From Sinorhizobium sp. 6-70 (GTDB lineage Bacteria; Pseudomonadota; Alphaproteobacteria; Rhizobiales; Rhizobiaceae): a stretch of 64,000 nucleotides of DNA. Under the pieces are notes generated by a model, which did no database searches, was not told where the DNA came from, and worked only from the letters and a program-made list of their open reading frames with translations. Where the stretch lies: contig NZ_JASKLS010000012.1 in NCBI RefSeq assembly GCF_030124375.1, forward strand, positions 1 to 64,000, written 5' to 3'. A program made the position numbers and the translations under genes. How positions within the stretch are numbered: position 1 is the first letter of the stretch; each line of letters starts with the position of its first letter. Positions 46,346 through 54,250 of this stretch are shown here, in pieces.

Positions 46346-46714
46346 ATGACGGATAATTTGCCAAGAATGCCGGACTTTAGCGGAATGCTAAGCGAGGTGA
46401 ATGCCGTTGCTCGCCGAAAGAACAACCCCGCCGAGTTTATGCACTCCCGATTGATGGCCATGATCGCTGCCCACGAGAAGCTCCTGTCAGATGATGAGGA
46501 ACTCGGTGTTTATGTAGTCGGCGGGTCCGCGCCAGCATTCCATCTTCGATCAATCGCATACTCCAACCCCGACATTCTGCGATTTACCGGCAAAGATGCT
46601 GACGGGCATACCGTGCAACTTCTACAGCACTACACTCAAATGGGGATCATGGTCGTTTCGATGCGCAAACTTGGAGAGAAAGTCTACCGTATCGGATTTA
46701 CGCCATCGGCTTAG
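46346..46714 (+). CDS. DUF6173-like protein
   Basis: A 122-residue protein that I place tentatively in the DUF6173 family: RKNNPAEFMHSRLMAMIAAH, then YVVGGSAPAFHLRSIAYSNP and LLQHYTQMGIMVVSMRKLGE. Function of the family is unknown; members are frequent in rhizobial prophages and islands. Its stop overlaps the convergent HEPN-like gene by 4 bp. Confidence 0.68.
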   Translation: MTDNLPRMPDFSGMLSEVNAVARRKNNPAEFMHSRLMAMIAAHEKLLSDDEELGVYVVGGSAPAFHLRSIAYSNPDILRFTGKDADGHTVQLLQHYTQMGIMVVSMRKLGEKVYRIGFTPSA

Positions 46715-47226
46715 CTATGCTGTTCGTGGAGATGAGTGCCGCGGCGTGCGGAGATCAGCGCACCCCGCAACGTTGTGGCGCACAGAGCGAACCGGTCTAG
46801 CGGTGTCAATCCTGCGATTTTCTTTGGCTTGCGAAGCTTCATGACGTCAGACTTCCTGACGCGAGCATATGTGTCTTGGATCACCTGCTTGTCGAGCGGA
46901 TCGAAAGCATCGTAGAAGCCATCAACGTCGTTTTTGTTCAGCTCATGACGAAGCACGTGCGCAAACTTGTTTCTGATTTCCCCCAAGGCTTTCAATGGCC
47001 TCAGGAAGCGGGGCTCCAATCCAAGAGCTATTGCGAGTTGGATGCGCTGCAAGTACGTCAAATCGATCTTGTCGAAAGCGTTGGCATCGTAGACCACCGA
47101 GTGGATCAGTTTGATGACTTCCTGCTCGATGTGGATCGTCGCTTTTACCACAACAACTAGTGAGTTGGTGTGGATGAGATCGTTGTAAAATTGAGCGTCG
47201 TCGCCAACCGTGTCAGGCGTCTGCAT
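46711..47226 (-). CDS. HEPN-like protein with RNKFAH motif
   Basis: A 171-residue helical protein. Helices (VVVVKATIHIEQEVIKLIHS; LTYLQRIQLAIALGLEPRFL) precede LKALGEIRNKFAHVLRHELN, where R-N-K-F-A-H is the canonical Rx4H motif of HEPN ribonucleases; the polar Asn after Arg is also typical. The C-terminal part is basic (KLRKPKKIAG). It starts 6 bp after a zinc-ribbon coiled-coil gene, so the two look like one unit. A toxin or abortive-infection role is inference. Confidence 0.7.
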   Translation of the reverse strand: MQTPDTVGDDAQFYNDLIHTNSLVVVVKATIHIEQEVIKLIHSVVYDANAFDKIDLTYLQRIQLAIALGLEPRFLRPLKALGEIRNKFAHVLRHELNKNDVDGFYDAFDPLDKQVIQDTYARVRKSDVMKLRKPKKIAGLTPLDRFALCATTLRGALISARRGTHLHEQHS

Positions 47227-47232
47227 CTGTTA

Positions 47233-47739
47233 TTACCAGCCGCCTTGAGAGATCGTCCTGTGAGCGGGAGCAGATGACGATTGTCTGTGGCCAAAGTCGA
47301 ATTCCCTGTCGCACGGCACGCAAGCATACTTCTGTTGGCCCGCATTGGTCTTAAACCTAAACTGCAATATCGAGCGCCGCCGTTGTTCAAAGCAGACCGG
47401 GCAAAGTCGGTGGATGGGCTCCCCGTTGGCCGCCTTTTCCGTCAGTTCATAGGCTAAAGTGTTCCCGCCATAATCTACTAGATGGTAGCGCTCGGAGGTG
47501 GCCTTCCATTCTTCGACCTTTGCGACCTGGGCTTTGAGCTCCGCAATTTCATGCACCATCTGAAGCATCTGAGATTGTGCAGCGACCGCCGTGCCTTGGG
47601 CGCTCATAATTAGGTTCTGCATTTCGATAACCTTGTTCCGCATAACGGTAAGGTCATTGATTTCTTTCAGACTGGAGGCGATGTCGACTGCTGTTTTAAG
47701 CGTAGTGACGGCACCAGTGATAAGCCCCATATCGACCAT
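47233..47739 (-). CDS. Coiled-coil protein with C-terminal zinc ribbon
   Basis: A 168-residue protein. The N-terminal half is a helical/coiled-coil region (GLITGAVTTLKTAVDIASSL; MLQMVHEIAELKAQVAKVEE). The C-terminal half has paired cysteines in RLCPVCFEQRRR and YACVPCDREFDF, a zinc ribbon. ATG 47739 has GGGAGC upstream. Similar proteins occur in mobile elements without known function. It is followed directly by the HEPN-like gene. Confidence 0.68.
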   Translation of the reverse strand: MVDMGLITGAVTTLKTAVDIASSLKEINDLTVMRNKVIEMQNLIMSAQGTAVAAQSQMLQMVHEIAELKAQVAKVEEWKATSERYHLVDYGGNTLAYELTEKAANGEPIHRLCPVCFEQRRRSILQFRFKTNAGQQKYACVPCDREFDFGHRQSSSAPAHRTISQGGW

Positions 47740-47848
47740 GCTCGGATGCTCCCCAATACATTGGAGAGCGCATCGTGACAGATTCGCCGGGGACTTCAAA
47801 CGCTCCTATCGAATGTGGGCTTTGCGTGTTCTGCGATGGCGCAGAAAC

Positions 47849-47873
47849 TAAAAAGGGCGACTAACGCCGCCCT
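47849..47873 (-). terminator. Rho-independent terminator of the replication operon
   Basis: On the minus strand AGGGCGGC-GTTA-GTCGCCCT forms an 8-bp stem with a 4-nt loop followed by TTTTTAG. It lies about 95 bp after the stop of the DUF6362-like gene at 47968 and so ends the early operon. Confidence 0.75.
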
Positions 47874-47967
47874 CTCGAATGTTCGCAAATCACGCATCTT
47901 ACCTAAGAAAATATAGGAAAATGCCAAGTTTGCCAACCAAAAAATTGGCAACAAACGGAACATACCT

Positions 47968-48489
47968 TCATTTTCTGTTCGCGGCGATCCAAACATCGGT
48001 CATCGCGTTCTCATAGCGCTTCCTAGCTGCCTCATCGCTGCGACCAATGTATTTTGCGATGATTCCGAACGACATGCCGAATGACCGCCACCAGATAATG
48101 CGCCATTCGGGTCGGTCGAGATGACGCAACCATGCCAAGGCAGTCAGGCAATCCGAGACATCAAACGGCGTTGGCCTGAACCGAGGCTCATAATCGTTAT
48201 CTGCGCTGTAAGCTGTGACAGCCTCTTGAACGTAGTCAGGAAATGAAGACCGAACGATGAAAAAACGGCGCTCACTATCGGGCAACACGCGCAGTGTGTT
48301 CATGGCTCGAAGAACGCGCTCCTCGACCTCAGAGCGCGGCACCTTGGCGTCTGACACGACTCGAGGGGCTGGCCGTCGCTGCGGCTGGGGCGCGAGTCGC
48401 TGGCGGCCAACCATCCAGTACGCGTTTTCCGGTAATTTCGCACGGCCAATCTTTGGTTGCTGCTCACGTTTCTTTCGAATTCGCGCCAA
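47968..48489 (-). CDS. DUF6362-like helix-turn-helix protein
   Basis: About 173 residues. The C-terminal 75 residues (DCLTALAWLRHLDRPEWRII, then SFGMSFGIIAKYIGRSDEAA and RKRYENAMTDVWIA) match the DUF6362 pattern, a sigma-region-4-like helix-turn-helix. The N-terminal part is basic. TTG 48489 follows AAAGGA; ATG 48414 and a longer frame from 48576 are alternatives. As last gene of the early operon it is a candidate late-gene activator (inference from position). Confidence 0.68.
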   Translation of the reverse strand: MARIRKKREQQPKIGRAKLPENAYWMVGRQRLAPQPQRRPAPRVVSDAKVPRSEVEERVLRAMNTLRVLPDSERRFFIVRSSFPDYVQEAVTAYSADNDYEPRFRPTPFDVSDCLTALAWLRHLDRPEWRIIWWRSFGMSFGIIAKYIGRSDEAARKRYENAMTDVWIAANRK

Positions 48490-48502
48490 TCGAACATCCT
48501 TT

Positions 48503-49579
48503 CTAAAGTTTCGTCGAGCTAATCGGGTCGAGGACGGGATCAAGCGGGTTGGGGATGGGAATCCCATGAAAGGCACGTGGAATGACCAAGTTGCAGTAGA
48601 ATGATCCTTGATAGGTTTCAGCTCTCAGGTTGACGCCGGATCCTTCCCACCTAAACACCAGGGAGTTGAACGGAGACTGTTCGTTCTTTGCCCATCGCTC
48701 TAGGAGTGCCAGCGACGTTGGCCGCAAGAAGTCGCGAGCCTCACTGACCTTTACGACGAGCGAACGGAGCGTCTTCATCATCCATTCCACACGACGGCCC
48801 CGATCGATGATCTCTTGTGCTGTCTCGTCGTCTCCACCTTCAGAATTCCAAGTGGGGAGGGGACGGCGTAGGTCATGGCAAATAGAACGGATGCCGGAAA
48901 GCGTTTCTGCTGGCCGGAAGTTTCGAGAGATGAACGGCAATCCGTCTACCGTGCCCAACAGTACGTCCTGGAAGAGGCGTTGCCCCCTTCCATCTCGTGA
49001 TCCAATGTCCTCTTTCAAGTAGACGGCACCGTTCTGAGGCGCGAGTTCTTCCCACAGGAAGGCAACAAACCCGGCAGCGTTCTTGTCGAGGTACTCCCTG
49101 ACGAACTGGACGGCTTTTGCGATGGGCTCTAGCTCATCGATATATGCCTCGAGCGCCGGAACGCGATGTTCCATGCGCTGCCACATCCTCTGATAAAACA
49201 AGCAGCTCTGTTCAAACTTGTACCGTTTGTCGGCAACTCGGTAGGTCTCCCCGAAATGCTTAGCCGCGCAGTCGTGACCAATGAACCGCACGCACTGCTC
49301 GTCCGGGAACCACGCCATTCGGCCGACCTTGAACTTCCCCGAAGTTGGGGAGCAAACAGGGCAAGGCACCAACCTGCTTTCAATACGCTTGGCTAGGGGG
49401 ACTGACAGTTCACCAGAGAGCAGCCGGACATTCTCCGTCGCGCTTGGCTTTGTGCGTGACACCTTTTCGAAGGTTTCTGGAGATCCTGTTTGCTCAATGT
49501 GTTCATGCCATCGCTGAATAAATTCGGGCGACGGGTGATCTGGGAAACATGCATGAAAGGGCAATTCGAATTCTAGCAT
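48503..49579 (-). CDS. Hypothetical phage protein with CPxC motif (358 aa)
   Basis: A 358-residue protein, not recognised. Near residue 75 it has RLVPCPVCSPTSGKFKVGRM, and near residue 100 RFIGHDCAAKHFGETYRV, which together could bind zinc. The rest is helical with many aromatic residues. GGAGAAAG precedes ATG 49579. It lies in the early operon after the replication genes; a DNA-linked role is likely but unproven. Confidence 0.68.
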   Translation of the reverse strand: MLEFELPFHACFPDHPSPEFIQRWHEHIEQTGSPETFEKVSRTKPSATENVRLLSGELSVPLAKRIESRLVPCPVCSPTSGKFKVGRMAWFPDEQCVRFIGHDCAAKHFGETYRVADKRYKFEQSCLFYQRMWQRMEHRVPALEAYIDELEPIAKAVQFVREYLDKNAAGFVAFLWEELAPQNGAVYLKEDIGSRDGRGQRLFQDVLLGTVDGLPFISRNFRPAETLSGIRSICHDLRRPLPTWNSEGGDDETAQEIIDRGRRVEWMMKTLRSLVVKVSEARDFLRPTSLALLERWAKNEQSPFNSLVFRWEGSGVNLRAETYQGSFYCNLVIPRAFHGIPIPNPLDPVLDPISSTKL

Positions 49580-49736
49580 TGCGAACTTTCTCCGCGAATC
49601 AATTCGACACCACAAACTATAGTCGCATAGTCGCGCCGCTTTCTCAGTCGAATGTTCGCAAATGTTCTCATCCACACACTGTCCACATTCGGGTGTGGAA
49701 AGTGCGTTTGAGCTTCCCCGGCCGCTTCGAACGGTC
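49580..49736. other. Short intergenic region with inverted repeat
   Basis: This interval splits the early operon. It contains CCACAC...GTGTGG arms (about 49673-49699) and the 16-bp word TCGAATGTTCGCAAAT (49648-49663), which recurs at 47875-47890. Both copies lie upstream of minus-strand genes. A shared regulatory site is possible. Confidence 0.35.
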
Positions 49737-50207
49737 TCATGCCTCGCCTCGTGCAGCCTTTTCGGCAAGGTAGGCGGCTACGTCGATCTTGCGCACCTCA
49801 GAGGCCGCGCCGAACGTGCCGAGTTTGTGATCCCGGTAGGCGCGCTCACCGGCCGGGTCGAATTTTGCGGAAGCGACACCACGGACCCACCCGGGCGCCT
49901 TGGCCGCGTTTACCTTCATTCGGTGTTCCTGCTTCTCCTGCAGTTTCTTCTGCTTGCGCTGTGAGCGCTTAGACTTGGTTTCCGGTTTGCCCCAGACAAC
50001 CTTTTTCGCTTTTCGCGGTTTATCCGGGCGGTTGGCGTTGTCGTTGTCGAGACGATCGAGAGCCTTCCATGCTGCGGCGTTCGTGTCGAACGGGCCTTCG
50101 ACGAGTTTGCCGCACTGATCGGTGATTTCCCATCGGCCGTCGTCATTCCGCATGACGTTGAGAAGGGGCGGCGTCACCTCGATTTGGCGAATTGAACGTC
50201 CTGTCAT
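49737..50207 (-). CDS. Hypothetical basic protein (156 aa)
   Basis: A 156-residue protein. A small N-terminal beta domain (LLNVMRNDDGRWEITDQCGK) precedes a very Lys/Arg-rich middle (KAKKVVWGKPETKSKRSQRK), consistent with nucleic-acid binding, and a helical end (VRKIDVAAYLAEKAARGEA). It overlaps the primase-helicase gene by 4 bp. Function unknown. Confidence 0.68.
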   Translation of the reverse strand: MTGRSIRQIEVTPPLLNVMRNDDGRWEITDQCGKLVEGPFDTNAAAWKALDRLDNDNANRPDKPRKAKKVVWGKPETKSKRSQRKQKKLQEKQEHRMKVNAAKAPGWVRGVASAKFDPAGERAYRDHKLGTFGAASEVRKIDVAAYLAEKAARGEA

Positions 50208-52036
50208 TGTGCAAAGCCCTCGTTACCTGATAGCACCTCGGAACCGCGCGGGATGTACTGGCGGTCCCAGTGAAAGCGGTTGCTGCTTGTGTGATAGCGA
50301 TAGGTCGCCTGATCGAACCAAAGCCCGACCTTTCCCTCGAAATCGCCGTTCCGTTGCTTTGCGACGTTGAGGATGACGCTCGGTTTCTCCTCGAGCGCAG
50401 TGCGCTCATCCTCGGTCTTCGCGGCCTTGATCTTTCCCTCGAGATCCTTGTTTCGCCAGACCGTTAGGATGTTGAACGCGTTGGCGCCGATTTCCATGGC
50501 ACCCTTGATGTCCTCGGTTTCGGGAGCGCCGCCGCGGTCCTTGTCGCCCTTGCGGGAATGGGCAACCAGGTGGACGTGGACGTTGTTCTCGATCGTCCAG
50601 TCGACGAGCTGAAAGACGGCCTTCTCCTGCCCGTTGTAATCGTCCTGGGCGATACCGACGCGCATCAGACTGTCGATGATAAACTGGTCGCAACCGTACT
50701 TGGCGCGAGCGTAGTCGAACACCTCGAGCAAAGCCGGTATTCCCGCCTTGCCAACGTGGTCGTAGATCAGCAATCCACTGTCTAGCCAGTTCAGGATTTT
50801 CGTGATGAACGCAGCCGGAGGACGATCGACACCCCCGGTCTGCTTGGCGAGCCGTTTGAGGGTCTGCTCGCCCTTCATTTCGAGCGAGGCGACACAGACC
50901 CGGCTTCCCTGCTTCACCCAGTGAGCAATGCAATCGGAAAGGATCTGGCTCTTGCCGTGACCGCTGGCCCCGCTCCACAGCGAAAGCTCACCAGGCCGAA
51001 ACAACAACTTCCCGGAAATCTTATCGTAAGGGACCCCGTAACCGACGTGGTCGCCCTCACCCGGCCAGAACAGATAAATCACACGGTCTACAAGGTCGCT
51101 GGGCCGCCGGAGGCCGGCAGGATCAAGACTGCGTGCCTCCTGCAGGCAGCGTTCCATCTCCGCGCCACTTACGCCGTCCGTCAGGCACTTGTTCGCATCC
51201 TTGAGCGGCAGATGAACACGGACGCATCGATGCCTGCCGAGCCGGCTAGCGATTTCCTCGGCTGCCTCATCACCCGGGCCGTCCATGTCAGTCGACAAGT
51301 AGATCTTTTCGAACCGCTCCAAGCGCTCGAATTCATTCTCGATCCACTTCTGCTTGCCGCCCTTCCCGCCGCCGAATGGCACTGAAACCGCCGGGAAGCC
51401 GAAGCAGGCCCACGAGAGTGCATCGATCTCGCCTTCGGTGATGACCAGGGTCCTAGCATTCGGGTCAATCGCCTGCCACCCGAACAAGATAGGTTCGCAG
51501 TTCGCAGCAGTCGGGACCGGCTTGGCACCATCCTCAGCCTTCCGGCTCTTGGCCATCGCCAGCACACCATCAGGCAGCAAGAACGGGAAGATGATATCCT
51601 CGCCACGCTCCCCGATCTTGTATTTCTCCAGCACGTCATCGGGGATGCAGCGGCCGGCGAGGTAGTCCCGCACCTTCGCCTTCGGCTGGTTGCACTTCGG
51701 GCGCTCCGGGCGAACGTAGGACGGTTTCGGGTCGCGCGTCGGCACGGGACGGGAGACACCAAGCCAATTCGAAATGTCGTCGATCGCCTCGGCAACGGTC
51801 TGCCCCCGGCATTTCGACCAAAGGTCAATCAGATCGCCACCCTCTCCCGTGCTGAAGTCCGACCACACGCCGGCCTTCTGCCCAGTCAGGTGCACACCGA
51901 GGCTCTTCCCCTTCTCGCCGGCAGTGGAGCCGGCCCGCCATTCGTTGGCCTCTTTGCGACCGTTCGGCAGCAGGTATTCGACGACGGCCACGACGCGGTC
52001 GTTCAGCTTACGCTTGAGCTCGATGATGTCCGCCAT
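50204..52036 (-). CDS. Primase-helicase (TOPRIM plus DnaB/Twinkle-type RecA domain)
   Basis: A 610-residue replication protein. The N-terminal primase region lacks the CHC2 zinc cysteines but has GVWSDFSTGEGGDLIDLW. TOPRIM: LVITEGEIDALS with Glu near 201, and STDMDGPGDEA with Asp near 250-252. Helicase: Walker A SGASGHGKSQ near residue 355, then VCVASLEMKGEQTLKRLA and QFIIDSLMRVG (Walker B). It would unwind DNA and may prime synthesis. ATG 52036 overlaps the previous stop (ATGA). Confidence 0.88.
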   Translation of the reverse strand: MADIIELKRKLNDRVVAVVEYLLPNGRKEANEWRAGSTAGEKGKSLGVHLTGQKAGVWSDFSTGEGGDLIDLWSKCRGQTVAEAIDDISNWLGVSRPVPTRDPKPSYVRPERPKCNQPKAKVRDYLAGRCIPDDVLEKYKIGERGEDIIFPFLLPDGVLAMAKSRKAEDGAKPVPTAANCEPILFGWQAIDPNARTLVITEGEIDALSWACFGFPAVSVPFGGGKGGKQKWIENEFERLERFEKIYLSTDMDGPGDEAAEEIASRLGRHRCVRVHLPLKDANKCLTDGVSGAEMERCLQEARSLDPAGLRRPSDLVDRVIYLFWPGEGDHVGYGVPYDKISGKLLFRPGELSLWSGASGHGKSQILSDCIAHWVKQGSRVCVASLEMKGEQTLKRLAKQTGGVDRPPAAFITKILNWLDSGLLIYDHVGKAGIPALLEVFDYARAKYGCDQFIIDSLMRVGIAQDDYNGQEKAVFQLVDWTIENNVHVHLVAHSRKGDKDRGGAPETEDIKGAMEIGANAFNILTVWRNKDLEGKIKAAKTEDERTALEEKPSVILNVAKQRNGDFEGKVGLWFDQATYRYHTSSNRFHWDRQYIPRGSEVLSGNEGFAQ

Positions 52037-52800
52037 CACTCGACCCCCGCGTAAACAGGATCACTCCGCCAGTCGTCACTGACGACCGTTTGAGACGACG
52101 GCTCGTCCAACCAGCACAGCCCATTCAGCCACGACGCCGGTTGCTTGGTGTACTTCGGGTCCTGCCCTTTGCGCTCGCTAGCATAGCGGTCGGCGCCTTC
52201 GAGGATTCGCGCAAGCTCGTGCTTTTTGCGAACAGCCTTGAAGGCTCTCAGCGCTGCACCTTTTGCAGCCTTTCTCGGGTACCGAGGCCAGAAGGAATTC
52301 TCAAACTCGTCTTCGATAGATTGGCCAAAAGAAGAAGATTTATCTTCTTCTAAGATAGGTTGGTGGTTGGTGGTTGGTGGTTGATGGTTGGTGGTTAGTT
52401 TTTCGTTGGAGAAACCGCCTTCTTGCTCGTTTCGTTGATTTAATTTGTTTTTCTTCGACGGTCGGCCGCCGTTCGAACCATTTTCAGACGCAGTTTGGAT
52501 GCGTTTCAAGCTCTTTTCGACCTCACTTTGAGCACGCTTCTGGAACAGTTTGCCGTCACTTTGACGCGATATCTTTCCTGTCGTGACTAGCTTTTCGATG
52601 ATCCGCCTGACGTCAGAGGGTCGGATGCCGCACAGCGCCGAGATGCGCCGTTCGTTCTGCTCTATGGCGTGTCCTTCAGACATGATCAGGCTGCAGAGCA
52701 TCCAATAGACGCCCTGCTCGTCTGCCCGAAGTACGCCGCCAACGCCGGCTATGTATTCGTCAGGGTGATAGTCGACCCGGCGCGCCTTTCCGTTGCTCAT
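52036..52800 (-). CDS. DUF1376-type replication initiation protein
   Basis: A 254-residue protein. Residues about 8-75 (VDYHPDEYIAGVGGVLRADE, GVYWMLCSLIMSEGHAIEQN) match DUF1376, an N-terminal winged-helix domain of phage O-like proteins. A low-complexity linker with TTNHQPPTTNHQP follows. The C-terminal domain (FWPRYPRKAAKGAALRAFKA) is shared with phage replication proteins. It precedes the helicase gene, like lambda O before P. Its linker DNA contains 7-bp tandem repeats. Confidence 0.82.
   Translation of the reverse strand: MSNGKARRVDYHPDEYIAGVGGVLRADEQGVYWMLCSLIMSEGHAIEQNERRISALCGIRPSDVRRIIEKLVTTGKISRQSDGKLFQKRAQSEVEKSLKRIQTASENGSNGGRPSKKNKLNQRNEQEGGFSNEKLTTNHQPPTTNHQPILEEDKSSSFGQSIEDEFENSFWPRYPRKAAKGAALRAFKAVRKKHELARILEGADRYASERKGQDPKYTKQPASWLNGLCWLDEPSSQTVVSDDWRSDPVYAGVE
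52331..52399. other. Candidate phage replication origin (iterons plus palindrome)
   Basis: Six head-to-tail 7-bp repeats of GGTTGGT (units 4 and 6 with one change) fill 52358-52399. A perfect 9-bp-arm inverted repeat GAAGAAGATTTATCTTCTTC occupies 52331-52350, and AT-rich DNA lies at about 52434-52460. All are inside the replication protein gene, as in lambdoid phages where the origin lies within O. Confidence 0.5.
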
Positions 52801-53036
52801 GGTCTCGATGTGCCTCTTGGCAGTGACGCGCGATGGGAGGGGAAAATCGTAACATTGTGGCCGAGGCGGCGCTCAGACATCCTCTCCTGATCAGGCAGGT
52901 AGACGTTCAGGAACCCGATCCATGCGGCTGCGGCCTCACGGCAGTCTTCGAACGACAAAGTCCTATCCGCCTTCCTGCGGGCGTCGGCGTATCGTTGCCA
53001 CGCCTCCATTTGTATCTCGACGGAGGGCGCTATCAT
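52797..53036 (-). CDS. Hypothetical early protein (79 aa)
   Basis: A 79-residue protein (QMEAWQRYADARRKADRTLS, FEDCREAAAAWIGFLNVYLP) that is helical with a basic tail. Four-bp overlaps at both ends support it. Not recognised. Confidence 0.68.
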   Translation of the reverse strand: MIAPSVEIQMEAWQRYADARRKADRTLSFEDCREAAAAWIGFLNVYLPDQERMSERRLGHNVTIFPSHRASLPRGTSRP

Positions 53037-53398
53037 ACCAGCACCTCCCTCAAGAACCGCTCGTCGCGGACCTTGATATCGGCTACGACAATGGCGAGAA
53101 CGCCGGCCTCGAACTGCTCGATCGAGACGATGTGGTCGTGGTACCGCTCGTTCTCGCGTGAGAGTTTCAGGTTCTTCTTGCCGTCCCAGGCAGACGAGAC
53201 CCGATAGAGGTCTTCTCCGACACCGTTGTCGACGAGGTAAATGCCCTCGCCGCGATAGGTGTGGATCGGCGCGACGAGGACGTAGTCCCGATCGCCGCGG
53301 AGGAGTGGAAACATTCCGTCACCTTTGACGGCGTGAACGCGGAAGCTGTCGGACAGGACACGTTCTGCTGGTAGGGCGGGGGCGAAAAAGTCGTTCAT
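53033..53398 (-). CDS. S24/LexA-like C-terminal domain protein without HTH or catalytic Ser
   Basis: A 121-residue protein consisting of an S24 peptidase-like fold: FRVHAVKGDGMFPLLRGDRD, then YVLVAPIHTYRGEGIYLVDN and a C-terminal strand VLAIVVADIKV. In LexA and CI repressors the motif is GDSMxP; here the nucleophile Ser is Gly. No DNA-binding domain is present. It may dimerise or compete with host LexA-type proteins, or be a relic. It is coupled by ATGA to its neighbours in the early operon. Confidence 0.72.
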   Translation of the reverse strand: MNDFFAPALPAERVLSDSFRVHAVKGDGMFPLLRGDRDYVLVAPIHTYRGEGIYLVDNGVGEDLYRVSSAWDGKKNLKLSRENERYHDHIVSIEQFEAGVLAIVVADIKVRDERFLREVLV

Positions 53399-53952
53399 TT
53401 CGCGCCTCCGATTTTCGGAGCATAGCGCTCCCGAGACTTGGCGTCGGCCTTATCCCTCGCGGCCTCAGACGCGAGCACTGCAAACGAGGACAGCGAGTCG
53501 GCGCAGTCGGCCTCATAGCTCAGGAGCGTCCAGGCGCGCCACTCCACCTCACGAGACGCCGTCGGCTTCGCTGCCCTGGAGACATTGAAGAGGGCTTGCT
53601 CGTATCTGCTCACGAACTCTAATAAGTCCTCAAGCGCTTCGCCGGCGTCGTTGTAGTTGTTGCTATCCTCCCTCAAAAAGCGCGGCTGGCAGCAGAAGGC
53701 CGCGATGACGTCACCCACAGTGTGCAACACACCCCGGAAGGCGTGCAGTTCTTCCATGCTCATCTTGCGCAGCTTCGCCATGTCGATTTCACAGGACATC
53801 GGGCCTCGCGGCGCCAGAGGATCACGGTGGGCTGGATCGGCGAGAGCCGATGTGGTAGCGTGCACTTCGTTCATTTCCTTATCCTCATGAGGGTTGGACC
53901 TCGGCTCGGCAGGTGTTGGCGCACCGCCGGGCCATTTCGTTTCTTGTTTCAT
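53395..53952 (-). CDS. Hypothetical early protein (185 aa)
   Basis: A 185-residue protein, not recognised. The first 60 residues are Pro-rich and probably disordered; the rest is helical (MEELHAFRGVLHTVGDVIAA; GEALEDLLEFVSRYEQALFN). ATG 53952 overlaps the upstream stop by ATGA; an internal ATG at 53874 has a stronger ribosome site. Confidence 0.66.
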   Translation of the reverse strand: MKQETKWPGGAPTPAEPRSNPHEDKEMNEVHATTSALADPAHRDPLAPRGPMSCEIDMAKLRKMSMEELHAFRGVLHTVGDVIAAFCCQPRFLREDSNNYNDAGEALEDLLEFVSRYEQALFNVSRAAKPTASREVEWRAWTLLSYEADCADSLSSFAVLASEAARDKADAKSRERYAPKIGGAK

Positions 53953-54140
53953 GCCGCTGACTCCATGAAGAAGCGAATGAGCTGGCTGCGCTCGGCGACC
54001 CACCGACCACCGACCTTCTTGGCGGGGAGCTCACCATTATCGAGCATGTGAAAGACAGCTCGCTGAGAGCGGCCGATGAATTTCGCGATCTCCTCGGCTC
54101 CCCAAATCAAATCCATCGTCTCGGGCGTGTTTCTTGTCAT
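53949..54140 (-). CDS. Excisionase-family helix-turn-helix protein (HTH_17-like)
   Basis: A 63-residue protein matching HTH_17: LIWGAEEIAKFIGRSQRAVF, HMLDNGELPAKKVGGRWVAE, then an end helix (RSQLIRFFMESAA). This is the MerR-like fold of excisionases and small phage regulators. It is the first gene of the early operon, next to the operator region and 0.1 kb from the repressor gene, so it may act as Cro-like regulator or excisionase. ATG 54140 was chosen by GAGAGG upstream. Confidence 0.75.
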   Translation of the reverse strand: MTRNTPETMDLIWGAEEIAKFIGRSQRAVFHMLDNGELPAKKVGGRWVAERSQLIRFFMESAA

Positions 54141-54165
54141 TCCTAGGTAACCTCTCGTTAAGAAC

Positions 54166-54227
54166 ATCACGGTAATATAAATTACGGTGATTTGCTTGTA
54201 GGTCAAGCGAAAAGAAATTACTGTGAT
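54166..54227. promoter_or_regulatory. Lysogeny control region with repeated operators
   Basis: ATCACGGTAAT (54166-54176) and ATTACGGTGAT (54181-54191) form an inverted repeat with 10 of 11 positions matching. A third copy, ATTACTGTGAT, lies at 54217-54227. They sit between the divergent early operon and the Arc-like repressor gene, the expected place for a genetic switch. Confidence 0.68.
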
Positions 54228-54250
54228 GTCATTAGGTGGGAGTAGAGCGT

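Noticed and set aside
52358..52399. A short CRISPR array
   Set aside because: The 7-bp repeats are directly adjacent with no spacers and lie inside a coding region; iterons fit better. No cas genes are in the window.
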